Source of the DNA: Alphaproteobacteria bacterium
Lineage (GTDB): Bacteria; Pseudomonadota; Alphaproteobacteria; Micavibrionales; UBA2020
Length of the DNA: 42,680 nt
Direction: 5' to 3'
Assembly: GCA_021413445.1 (NCBI GenBank)
Contig: JAIOQI010000066.1
Location: 1 to 42,680 of the forward strand
The position numbers and the translations under genes were made by a program. Below, piece after piece: positions 6,600-14,994 of the stretch; positions within the stretch are counted from its first letter, which is position 1; each line of letters opens with the position of its first letter. The notes below the pieces were generated by a model, which ran no database searches, was not told the origin of the DNA, and saw nothing but the letters and a program-made list of their open reading frames with translations.

Positions 6600-7373
6600 A
6601 TGCAAAACTTTTTGCAGGAAATGGTTGTCGGGAACCTTTTCGCCTTCCTGCTGATTTTCATGCGCTTCGGGACGGCGCTGATGATCATGCCGGGCATCGG
6701 CGACACCTTCGTTTCGCCGATGATGCGCCTGCTGTTCGCGCTGGCGATGAGCTTCGTCCTCACCCCCGTCCTCTCCCCGCACCTACCCGCCATCCCCGGC
6801 CATACCGGAATGCTCCTGGCATTGCTCACCTCCGAAGCCTTCATCGGCATTTTTATCGGCACGGTAATGCGCATCCTGGTATCGGCGCTCGATACCGCCG
6901 GCACGATCGTCTCCATCCAGGCGGGGCTCTCCAACGCCACGCTGTTCAACCCCGCCACCGAAGCGCAGGGCTCGATCATCAGCGCGGTTTATTCATCGCT
7001 CGGCGTCACGCTCCTGCTGGTCGCCGACTTCCATCACCGGATGCTGGCCAGCGTCGTGGACAGCTACCAGCTTTATCCGGCCTCCGGCGCCTTCCCGGAG
7101 ATGGGGGATCTCCTGGAAACCATCAGCAAGACCGTGACCATGGCCTTCAAGATCGGCGTGCAGATGGCCATCCCGTTCCTGGTGGTCGGCACGCTGGTGC
7201 AAATCGGTTTCGGCGTGCTGGGGCGGCTGATGCCGCAGTTGCAGATCTTTTTCGTGGCCATGCCGCTGCAGATTTTCCTGAGCCTGCTGATCCTGGCGCT
7301 GACGCTGTCCTCCGGCATCATCTACTGGCTGAACGGATATGAAACGATCCTCTATCAATCCACAAACCCCTAG
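6600..7373 (+). CDS. fliR: Flagellar biosynthetic protein FliR
   Basis: FliR completes the FliPQR export gate. The 257-aa protein has at least five hydrophobic helices and family-typical segments: FAFLLIFMRFGTALMIMPGI near the N-terminus, GTIVSIQAGLSNATLFNPAT in the middle and VQIGFGVLGRLMPQLQIFFV near the C-terminus. ATG 6600 is used; a GAGGGG stretch lies about 14 nt upstream, so initiation may be weak. The gene is separated from fliQ by the nitrilase/GNAT insertion and the palindromic repeat and so needs its own promoter, which I could not locate with confidence. flhB follows after 13 nt. Confidence 0.95.
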   Translation: MQNFLQEMVVGNLFAFLLIFMRFGTALMIMPGIGDTFVSPMMRLLFALAMSFVLTPVLSPHLPAIPGHTGMLLALLTSEAFIGIFIGTVMRILVSALDTAGTIVSIQAGLSNATLFNPATEAQGSIISAVYSSLGVTLLLVADFHHRMLASVVDSYQLYPASGAFPEMGDLLETISKTVTMAFKIGVQMAIPFLVVGTLVQIGFGVLGRLMPQLQIFFVAMPLQIFLSLLILALTLSSGIIYWLNGYETILYQSTNP

Positions 7374-7386
7374 AAAGTAGTCCGCC

Positions 7387-8463
7387 GTGGCCGAAGACGA
7401 TTCAACAGACAACAGCCAAAAAACAGAGGATCCCAGTCCGAAAAAACTGGAAGAGGCGCACAAGCGCGGGCAGGTCGTCAACAGCCGCGAGGTCAACAAC
7501 TGGGTGGTCCTGTTCACGGCCACGGTATTGGTGGTGATGGCCGGCCCCGGCATCATGTCGCACCTGAAAGACCTGTTCAGGAATTTCCTCGAGCAGTCCT
7601 ACGCCATCCCGACCGATCCGGCAGGGCTGGGCCATGCCTTGCGGGACGTTTTCCTCCGCGTCGGCGGATATGTCATCCTGCCCCTGCTGTTCCTGTCGTT
7701 TGTAGGCGGGTTGTCGGGGTTCATGCAGACCGGCCCGCTTTTCACTTTCGAGCCCGTCAAGCCCGATCTCTCCAAAATTTCTGTCTTTAAAGGCTTCGAC
7801 CGCCTTTTTTCGAAGCGCTCCCTCATGGAATTCATCAAAGGGCTGGCCAAGCTGACCGTGGTGTCGATCGCCGGCATGATTGTCCTCAGCCCCTACTTCG
7901 ACAACGTGGAGCATTTTGTCGGGCTGGACCTTTCCCAGTCGCTGTTCGAGCTGCAATCCCTGTTCCTCAAAATGATGGTGGCCGTCCTAAGCGTACTGTT
8001 CATCCTGGCCGTCCTCGACTACCTTTTCCAGCGCTCCGAATTCATGAAGTCCATGCGCATGAGCAAGCAGGAGCTCAGGGAGGAGCAAAAGCAAACCGAG
8101 GGCGACCCCATCATCAAGGCGAAACTGCGCCAGCTCCGCGAACAAAAAGCCCGCCAGCGCATGATGCAGGCCGTCCCCACCGCCGACGTCGTCATCACCA
8201 ACCCGACGCACTATGCCGTCGCCCTGAAGTACGATTCCCTCAAGATGAACGCCCCCACCATGGTCGCCAAAGGCGTTGATTCCGTCGCCGAGAAAATCAA
8301 GGCTGTGGCCAGGGAAAACAATGTCCCCATCGTGGAAAACGCGGCACTGGCGCGCACGCTCCACGCCGCCATGGACATCGACCAGACGATCCCCCGCGAC
8401 CAGTACAAGGCCGTGGCGGAAGTGATCTCCTACGTATTCAAGCTGAAGGGCAGGAAGGCCTGA
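7387..8463 (+). CDS. flhB: Flagellar biosynthetic protein FlhB
   Basis: FlhB is the export-gate switch protein that changes substrate specificity from rod/hook to filament. The 358-aa product shows the standard layout: N-terminal charged segment with EDPSPKKLEEAHKRGQVVNS, four transmembrane helices (about residues 35-215), and a cytoplasmic domain with the autocleavage motif NPTH at residues 272-275 inside VVITNPTHYAVALKYD. Translation starts at GTG 7387; no longer ATG-started frame is FlhB-like. The C-terminal domain resembles the separate FlhX-like protein encoded at 2640-3002. It is followed by cckA after a single base, so the two are very likely co-transcribed and translationally coupled. 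Confidence 0.97.
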   Translation: MAEDDSTDNSQKTEDPSPKKLEEAHKRGQVVNSREVNNWVVLFTATVLVVMAGPGIMSHLKDLFRNFLEQSYAIPTDPAGLGHALRDVFLRVGGYVILPLLFLSFVGGLSGFMQTGPLFTFEPVKPDLSKISVFKGFDRLFSKRSLMEFIKGLAKLTVVSIAGMIVLSPYFDNVEHFVGLDLSQSLFELQSLFLKMMVAVLSVLFILAVLDYLFQRSEFMKSMRMSKQELREEQKQTEGDPIIKAKLRQLREQKARQRMMQAVPTADVVITNPTHYAVALKYDSLKMNAPTMVAKGVDSVAEKIKAVARENNVPIVENAALARTLHAAMDIDQTIPRDQYKAVAEVISYVFKLKGRKA

Positions 8464-8464
8464 C

Positions 8465-10969
8465 ATGCAACAGACGAATTCCGGTTTTTTTCTGGATAAG
8501 ACAAAAGAAAAGCAAGAAAGCGCCCTGGTGCAGCGCAATATCAGGGCGATCGTCCTTTTCCTGGTCAGCCTGCTCTACGGGCTGTTCGTCCTGTTCATCA
8601 TCAACCTCGTCATGCAGGGGTACCAGATACTGTTCCTGCTGGCGCTCTACGTCTATGGGTTTATCGGCGGGCTGGGATTCCTGCTCGTCAACCAGTTTTA
8701 CGCCGACGTGAACCGCAGCCATAAGATCCTCACCGAAGTCCTCGAAAAAAGCACCGAAGCGCGTGTCGTCACCGGTCCCGACAGCGACACGATCTACGCC
8801 AACGCGCGCTTTGCCCTCCTGGTCGGAGACCAGGAAAACCCCTCCCTCTCCAGCTTCTCGATGATATTCGAAAACCCCCGTGACATTGAAAAAAGGCTGG
8901 ACGACCTGCGGATCAAGGCTGCGCCGGCCGGGTCTGCCGTCACCGAATTCCAGACCCTCATAAAAGGGAAACCGCTGTGGCTGCGGGTCACCTGCCAGTA
9001 CATCATCGGCTGGCCCGGGTATGTCCATTGGCAGTTTGACGACATCACCCACCACTACCAGATGGAGGCCGCCATCCACGCCGAACGCGAAAAGCTCCGC
9101 GATTTCACGGACAACGCGCCGGTCGGGCTTTTTTCGGTCGATGAGGACGGGAGATTCCTGTTCGCCAACGACATGCTGCTGCGGCTCCTGGGCACGGACA
9201 GCGAAACGCTGACGGGAAAAATGCGCCTCCATGACTTCCTGGTCTCCCCGCCCGAAAACGCCAGGCCCTGCGACTGCTTTGAAAACGGCGGCGACGACCA
9301 GCACGGCGAGCTGATGATGAAAGGCGCCGACAACCGCGTCTTCAGGGCCGCCATCACCCATTCCATCACCAAATCCGAAGAAGGCAAGGTCATCTCCCGC
9401 TCGATCGTCTATGACCTGACCGCCGAGCAAAAAATGCGGCAGGCCCTGAGCGAATCCGAAGACCGTTTCCAGCGCCTGTTCGAGGAAGCCCCCGTCGGCA
9501 TCTGCATGCTGGATGCGCACATGGTCGTCAGGGACGCCAACCAGACCCTGGCCGGCATGCTGCACCTGCCCCTCGGCAGCATCAACGGCAAGCCGCTGAT
9601 CTCCCACATAGCCAAGGAATCCCACAAGCACGTGGAAGAGTGGCTGCAGCGCCTGTCCAGGGGCGACACGGCCGAGCCCTTCATCGAGGCCTCCCTGAAG
9701 GGGCTGCACGGCGTGGTGACGCAGCTCTACGCCCGCAAGTTCATCGGCAGCGACAACTTCGTCATGCACTTCATCGACCTGACCGAGCAGAAAAACCTGG
9801 AGAAGCAATTCACCCAGTCGCAAAAAATGCAGGCGGTCGGGCAGCTGGCGGGGGGCATCGCCCACGACTTTAACAACCTGCTGACCGCGATGATCGGCTT
9901 CGCCGACCTGCTGCTGCTGCGCCACAAGCCCGGCGACCACTCCTTTGCCGACATCATGCAGATCAAGCAGAACGCCAACCGCGCCGCCAACCTGGTGCGC
10001 CAGCTGCTGGCCTTTTCGCGCCAGCAGACGCTGCAGCCGCGCGTGCTCGACCTGACCGACGTGCTGACCGAGCTTTCCCACCTGCTGCGCCGCCTGATCG
10101 GCGCCAATATCGACCTGCGCATCTCACACGGCAGCGAGCTCGGCCTCATCAAGGCCGACCAGGGGCAGATGGAACAGGTGATCATCAACCTGGTCGTCAA
10201 CGCCCGCGACGCCATGCCGCAGGGCGGCATGCTCCTGATCCGCACAGAGAACTTCACCAACCGCGCCGGGCTTAAGCTGAGCAACGAAGAGACGCTGCCG
10301 CCCGGGGAATGGGTGGCCATTTCCGTGGAGGACACCGGCACCGGCATCGACCCCGAGGTCCAGCCGCATATTTTCGAGCCCTTCTTCACCACCAAGGATG
10401 TCGGCGCCGGCACCGGCCTCGGCCTCGCCACCGTGCACGGGATCGTCCACCAGACCGGCGGCTATATCGCGCTCAACTCCACCGTCGGCAAAGGCACCGT
10501 CTTCACGATCTACCTGTCGCGCCACCGGGAAACCGCCGCCGACCACAACAGGGCCGAAGCGCCGGAGGAAAAAGCCGCCCTCACCGACCTCACCGGCTCC
10601 GCCAAGATCCTGCTGGTCGAGGACGAGGACGCCGTGCGCATCTTCAGCGCCCGCGCCCTCGGCAACAAGGGCTACCAGGTCTCCGACGCCCCCAGCGCCG
10701 CCCTCGCCCTGCACCTGCTGGAAGAGAAGAAAATCGTCCCCGACGTCCTCATCACCGACGTCATGATGCCGGAAATGGACGGCACGGCGCTGGCCAAAAT
10801 CGTCCGCGAGAAATACCCGCAGATCAAGATCATCTTCATTTCCGGCTACGCCGAAGACCGCTTCAAGGAACACCTCGGCGCCAATGTCTATTTCCTCCCC
10901 AAGCCCTTCACCCTCAAGCAGCTGGCCACCAAGGTGAAGGAAGTGATTGACGGTCGCAGTGACGCGTAA
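8465..10969 (+). CDS. cckA: Hybrid sensor histidine kinase CckA
   Basis: CckA heads the CckA-ChpT-CtrA phosphorelay that controls cell cycle and motility in alphaproteobacteria. The 834-aa protein has two N-terminal transmembrane helices (about 26-48 and 54-76), PAS-like regions (about 95-195, 205-320 and 330-440), a dimerisation helix with phospho-acceptor His467 in LAGGIAHDFNNLLTAMIGFA (the CckA-type H-box), a catalytic domain (NLVVNARDAM, DTGTGID, GAGTGLGLATVHG) and a C-terminal receiver domain (ILLVEDEDAVRIF; phospho-acceptor Asp765 in ITDVMMPEMDG; conserved Lys in LPKPF). The long form with extra PAS regions is common outside the Caulobacterales. It begins 1 nt after the flhB stop, tying it to the flagellar operon. 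ChpT and CtrA are not in the window. Confidence 0.93.
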   Translation: MQQTNSGFFLDKTKEKQESALVQRNIRAIVLFLVSLLYGLFVLFIINLVMQGYQILFLLALYVYGFIGGLGFLLVNQFYADVNRSHKILTEVLEKSTEARVVTGPDSDTIYANARFALLVGDQENPSLSSFSMIFENPRDIEKRLDDLRIKAAPAGSAVTEFQTLIKGKPLWLRVTCQYIIGWPGYVHWQFDDITHHYQMEAAIHAEREKLRDFTDNAPVGLFSVDEDGRFLFANDMLLRLLGTDSETLTGKMRLHDFLVSPPENARPCDCFENGGDDQHGELMMKGADNRVFRAAITHSITKSEEGKVISRSIVYDLTAEQKMRQALSESEDRFQRLFEEAPVGICMLDAHMVVRDANQTLAGMLHLPLGSINGKPLISHIAKESHKHVEEWLQRLSRGDTAEPFIEASLKGLHGVVTQLYARKFIGSDNFVMHFIDLTEQKNLEKQFTQSQKMQAVGQLAGGIAHDFNNLLTAMIGFADLLLLRHKPGDHSFADIMQIKQNANRAANLVRQLLAFSRQQTLQPRVLDLTDVLTELSHLLRRLIGANIDLRISHGSELGLIKADQGQMEQVIINLVVNARDAMPQGGMLLIRTENFTNRAGLKLSNEETLPPGEWVAISVEDTGTGIDPEVQPHIFEPFFTTKDVGAGTGLGLATVHGIVHQTGGYIALNSTVGKGTVFTIYLSRHRETAADHNRAEAPEEKAALTDLTGSAKILLVEDEDAVRIFSARALGNKGYQVSDAPSAALALHLLEEKKIVPDVLITDVMMPEMDGTALAKIVREKYPQIKIIFISGYAEDRFKEHLGANVYFLPKPFTLKQLATKVKEVIDGRSDA

Positions 10970-11073
10970 GTTGTCCCGTCAATGTTATTAATCTTATGTA
11001 AACCATTTTACGCATTTTACCCGGCACCGGCCTGTGATAGAGTACCTGCCTAAATCATTTTTCAGGGTAGGCG

Positions 11074-12105
11074 ATGTCGTTCAGCATCAGGAAATGGGCT
11101 TCCTCTCTCGCGCTGTCTTTCGCCCTGTTCGCGGGCGGATGCCGCGAGGAAAAAACGCCGCCGCCTTACGTTCCGCCAGCCATCTACGAGCAGACAATCC
11201 AGAATTCGATCGCCAATACCGACACCGGCACCGTCGCCCTGCAGGACGGCGAGATCTTCCGCTACCGCCTGAAATACATCATCGACAAATGCAGCCCGCA
11301 GGACCTGCAAACCCTCAAGGATCACAACGTCACTATCGATCTCGACCAGCGGCTGTCCGCCCAGGGCGTCAGCTTCTTTTATCCGACCGTCGAGGCCGCT
11401 TACTACCGGCAGGGCGACGCCGCCGTGCTGTCCCTCTGGGATGACGGCAAGCGGGAATGCATGGATAACCTGTACTATCTCGAAAAAGCCCCGGAACTCG
11501 TCCACCAGCTGGCCGACAGGCTCCGCGCCGGGTCGCAGGATACGCTGCTCTTCGGCGGGCGCTTCAAGAACGCCGCCCGCGAGAAAGTAATGGTATGGAA
11601 GATGCCGCTGGATTTCTCTAAAAAAACTTTCAAGAAAAATCCGCAGCTCCTCGCGCCGCCGCCGAAAGCCTTTGCGGACTGGATACCGGATCAGGCGCTG
11701 CTGGACAAAATCAACCCGCCCGTCATCCACCCGACGATGAAAGAGCTGGGGCAGAAATTCCGCGAGATGAAGGAAGCGATCAAAAAATTCAAGGAGCACA
11801 GGAAAAAGAAAAAACACGACCACCCCGAGGAAAAGCAGAAACATGAGCCCCGGCAGAAGCATGAGCACGCAGCCCGAGTCCACAAACCGAAAACGGAGCA
11901 TCAGGACCTCAAGCCGGCGCTGGCAGACCTGAAACAGCACACCAAAGAGCTGAAACAGGAATTCAAAACGCTGAAAGAAACGCTGAAGCACCGCAAAGAT
12001 ATGAAAGCGGAATTCAAAAAAGCCCGCAAAAAGCGCAAGGCGGAAAGGGAGGCCCTGAAAAAGATGTGCCCCCGCGAGCGGAAGAAGCACGCTCACAGTC
12101 AGTGA
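11074..12105 (+). CDS. Lipoprotein with a basic, His/Lys/Glu-rich coiled-coil tail
   Basis: 343 aa. The N-terminus is a lipoprotein signal: basic start, hydrophobic core, and lipobox FAGGC with the modified Cys at about residue 23, followed by EEKTPPPYVPP. Residues about 30-225 form a soluble domain with several Cys (CSPQDL, RECMDN) that I do not recognise. The last ~115 residues are extremely charged (runs of Lys, Glu, His; for example HRKKKKHDHPEEKQKHEPRQ) and show heptad-like repeats (LKQHTKELKQEFKTLKETLK), so a long coiled coil is likely. It probably sits in the periplasm on the inner or outer membrane. The basic tail could bind cell wall, nucleic acid or polyphosphate, or metal through its histidines; this is speculation. 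Single gene between cckA and recA. Confidence 0.75.
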   Translation: MSFSIRKWASSLALSFALFAGGCREEKTPPPYVPPAIYEQTIQNSIANTDTGTVALQDGEIFRYRLKYIIDKCSPQDLQTLKDHNVTIDLDQRLSAQGVSFFYPTVEAAYYRQGDAAVLSLWDDGKRECMDNLYYLEKAPELVHQLADRLRAGSQDTLLFGGRFKNAAREKVMVWKMPLDFSKKTFKKNPQLLAPPPKAFADWIPDQALLDKINPPVIHPTMKELGQKFREMKEAIKKFKEHRKKKKHDHPEEKQKHEPRQKHEHAARVHKPKTEHQDLKPALADLKQHTKELKQEFKTLKETLKHRKDMKAEFKKARKKRKAEREALKKMCPRERKKHAHSQ

Positions 12106-12151
12106 TAAAAATCCCGTTATTACGTTAATTGGGCCGCCATTAAAAATATTT

Positions 12152-12166
12152 GTTCTTCTCTTGTTC
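12152..12166. promoter_or_regulatory. Alphaproteobacterial SOS (LexA) box upstream of recA
   Basis: GTTC at 12152-12155, seven bases, GTTC at 12163-12166. The direct repeat GTTC-N7-GTTC is the established LexA operator of alphaproteobacteria. It lies about 100 bases upstream of the recA start and just upstream of the candidate -35. Confidence 0.82.
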
Positions 12167-12173
12167 TTTTTTC

Positions 12174-12201
12174 TTGCGCATCAGAACAAATCATGTACAT
12201 T
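12174..12201 (+). promoter_or_regulatory. Candidate recA promoter
   Basis: TTGCGC at 12174-12179 with TACATT at 12196-12201 (16-nt spacer). The -35 lies 8 bases after the SOS box, so LexA would block polymerase access. Match to consensus is moderate; the position supports it more than the sequence does. Confidence 0.4.
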
Positions 12202-12264
12202 AGGATTCATGAGTTCTGAGATTGATCGTCAACCCGCAATATGAGAGAAGAAAGGGAAATCCAA

Positions 12265-13404
<1,140 letters not shown>

Positions 13405-13436
13405 CCCCTACCCCAACTACCCCCCTACTTCAGAGC

Positions 13437-13475
13437 AAAGAGCCGGTTCGCAAGAACCGGCTCTTTTGTTTTTCG
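13437..13475 (+). terminator. Rho-independent terminator of recA
   Basis: A perfect 13-bp stem (13437-13449 with 13454-13466) with a GCAA tetraloop, followed by a T-rich tract TGTTTTT. It lies 33 bases after the recA stop. Confidence 0.92.
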
Positions 13476-13484
13476 TCACCCCCG

Positions 13485-13610
13485 CCGTCATCCCCGAGGT
13501 TTTGCGGCGCGTCAGCGCTTCGCAAAACATAAACATCGGGGATCCATATGTGCGTGCGGAGCACGCTCAAAAGAACACCAACTGGGTTCCTGCTTTCGCA
13601 GGAATGACGG
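13485..13610. repeat. 126-bp palindromic element with terminal inverted repeats
   Basis: The ends CCGTCATCCC (13485) and GGAATGACGG (ending 13610) are inverted repeats matching 9 of 10. Inside are a nested stem (ATCCCCGA 13490-13497 with TCGGGGAT 13536-13543, enclosing GTTTTGCG 13499-13506 with CGCAAAAC 13521-13528), a second hairpin (GCGTGC 13552-13557 with GCACGC 13561-13566), and a third (TTCCTGC 13587-13593 with GCAGGAA 13598-13604). No open reading frame of note. It resembles the dispersed non-coding repeats (REP/MITE-like) of some alphaproteobacteria. It lies between the recA terminator and the 3' end of phbB. Confidence 0.7.
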
Positions 13611-13638
13611 AAGAGTGGGTGCGGGGCGACAAGGGTTA

Positions 13639-14388
13639 TCAAAACGAAATAAACAGCCCGCCATTGGCCGAGATATTCACGCCGGTGATATAGCCGGCGC
13701 GCTGATCGGCCAGAAAGCCCACCACATAAGCGATTTCTTCCGGCTGCGCCATGCGCCCGACGGGGATCTGCGCGATGATCTGCTGCGAGATGTCGGCAGG
13801 AATGGCTTTGGTCATGGGCGTCTCGGTATAACCCGGGGACACCGAATTGACCGTGACGCCTTTGCGCGCCACTTCCTGCGCCAGCGCCATGGTGAAGCCG
13901 TGCACGCCGGCCTTGGCTGCGGAATAATTCGTCTGTCCGAACTGGCCCTTTTTGCCGTTCACCGAGGAAATATTGATGACGCGGCCAAAGCCGCTGTCGG
14001 TCATGCCATCGACGAATTGCTTGGTGACGTTGAAAAGGCTGTTGAGATCGACGTTCAGGACGGCGTGCCAATCTTCTTCCGTCATTTTCTTCAGGGTCTT
14101 GTCGCGGGTAATGCCGGCGCAATTGACCAGGATCTGCACCGTGCCGAAGTCCTTCTGGATGGTTTTCGCCATCTCGGCGCAGGAAGCGAAAGACGCCACG
14201 TCGCCGGAGACGATATGGATGGAGGCGCCTGACGCCTGCCATTCCTTGAGCTTGGACTTGGCCTGGGCTTCTTCGGCAGGATGGTAGCCGGCGATGACCT
14301 GATGGCCCTTTTGCGACAGCTCCTTGCAAATCACCGAGCCGATTCCGCCAATTCCACCCGTGACCAGGGCCAGCGTTTTTTTCATCAT
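13639..14388 (-). CDS. phbB: Acetoacetyl-CoA reductase (SDR family)
   Basis: NADPH-dependent reduction of acetoacetyl-CoA to (R)-3-hydroxybutyryl-CoA, the second step of polyhydroxybutyrate synthesis. The 249-aa protein is a classical short-chain dehydrogenase: dinucleotide motif TGGIGGIG near the N-terminus, NCAG at the fourth strand, catalytic Ser in INISSVNGKKGQFGQ and Tyr-x-x-x-Lys as YSAAK. The segment SVNGKKGQFGQTNYSAAKAG and the C-terminal pattern GGLFISF are typical of PhbB rather than FabG. GAAGG lies upstream of ATG 14388. It lies downstream of the phasin gene on the same strand, separated by a hairpin terminator, so the two storage genes are neighbours but probably separately transcribed. 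FabG-like activity is the main alternative. Confidence 0.92.
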   Translation of the reverse strand: MMKKTLALVTGGIGGIGSVICKELSQKGHQVIAGYHPAEEAQAKSKLKEWQASGASIHIVSGDVASFASCAEMAKTIQKDFGTVQILVNCAGITRDKTLKKMTEEDWHAVLNVDLNSLFNVTKQFVDGMTDSGFGRVINISSVNGKKGQFGQTNYSAAKAGVHGFTMALAQEVARKGVTVNSVSPGYTETPMTKAIPADISQQIIAQIPVGRMAQPEEIAYVVGFLADQRAGYITGVNISANGGLFISF

Positions 14389-14428
14389 TTTATCACACCT
14401 TCTAAAGAAAATAGCCCCAAGAGCAGCA

Positions 14429-14459
14429 AAGAGTCTCCCTTGTTCAAGGGGAGACTCTT
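14429..14459 (-). terminator. Hairpin terminator of the phasin gene
   Basis: Arms 14429-14442 and 14445-14459 pair over 14 bases with one bulged base and a 2-nt loop. It lies just after the phasin stop (14488) and before phbB. The T tail on the minus strand is short (TTTGCT), so it may be a partial terminator or a transcript stabiliser. Confidence 0.5.
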
Positions 14460-14487
14460 CGTTAATACTCAGAATGATCGTAACGCA

Positions 14488-14862
14488 TTAAGCGGCTTTG
14501 CTGGTTTTGCCGCCTGTTTTTTCAGCAGCGTTGCTCGCCGCTTTCAGGCCCGCTTCAAACAGGTTGGTGTAGATTTTTCCTGCTTCGGCAATGATGTCCG
14601 CGCAAACGATGCTGCTGTCCGCAACTTTCTTGGACAGTTCCTGCGCCAATTCAGCCTGTTTGGCAGCTGCATATTTGAAATCTTTAGCATCAGCGGCGAT
14701 ATCCGCGTTCTGCGCAGCAGTTTCAAAAATGGAATTGGTCAGCTTGACTTGTTCCTGCAGCAGCTTTTGGCCGATGAGCAGGTTGGTCTCGCCGAGCTTT
14801 TTGAAGTTTTCGAGCGTCAGTTGGCTGATTTTTTGGAAATTTTCAAGAATGTCTTTTTGCAT
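14488..14862 (-). CDS. Phasin family protein (PHA granule-associated)
   Basis: Phasins coat polyhydroxyalkanoate granules and set their number and size. The 124-aa protein is all-helical and amphipathic, beginning MQKDILENFQKISQLTLENF and ending in a Lys/Ala/Thr-rich tail (KTGGKTSKAA), the layout of the phasin_2 group. No signal peptide or membrane segment. GGGAG lies upstream of ATG 14862. Its promoter (14910-14938) is buried in a large inverted repeat. phbB follows on the same strand. The PHA synthase and thiolase genes are not in the window. Confidence 0.88.
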   Translation of the reverse strand: MQKDILENFQKISQLTLENFKKLGETNLLIGQKLLQEQVKLTNSIFETAAQNADIAADAKDFKYAAAKQAELAQELSKKVADSSIVCADIIAEAGKIYTNLFEAGLKAASNAAEKTGGKTSKAA

Positions 14863-14895
14863 GTTTCATACTCCCGTTGGTTATAAAAAGTATCA

Positions 14896-14934
14896 ATATG
14901 TTGCATTGCAGCATATTATTGCAGTGCAACATAT
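14896..14934. promoter_or_regulatory. Large inverted repeat, probable PhaR-type operator
   Basis: Two 15-base arms (14896-14910 and 14920-14934) match in inverted orientation at 14 of 15 positions, with a 9-base centre. Each arm contains the TGCA...TGCAA pattern. PhaR repressors are known to bind TGC/GCA-rich sites upstream of phasin genes, so this is the natural candidate; identity of the protein is inference. Confidence 0.6.
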
Positions 14935-14938
14935 TCAA
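14910..14938 (-). promoter_or_regulatory. Candidate phasin promoter inside the operator
   Basis: On the minus strand TTGAAT (14938-14933), a 17-nt spacer and TATGCT (14915-14910). The -35 touches the right arm of the inverted repeat and the -10 touches the left arm, so a bound repressor would cover the whole promoter. Confidence 0.5.
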
Positions 14939-14994
14939 GCCGAGTCTGTCAAGGCTTTTAAAGAATGTCTTTTAAATCAATCGCTTACAATCGA

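Noticed and set aside
8438..10081. 547-residue open frame on the minus strand across cckA
   Set aside because: It lies antisense to a gene with complete kinase motifs; composition (Val/Gly/Asp/Gln/His-rich, no domain) is that of a GC-rich shadow frame.
10970..11073. Promoter for the lipoprotein gene (TTGTCC with TTATGT)
   Set aside because: Spacing is 17 but both hexamers are weak; not better than chance in this AT-rich stretch.
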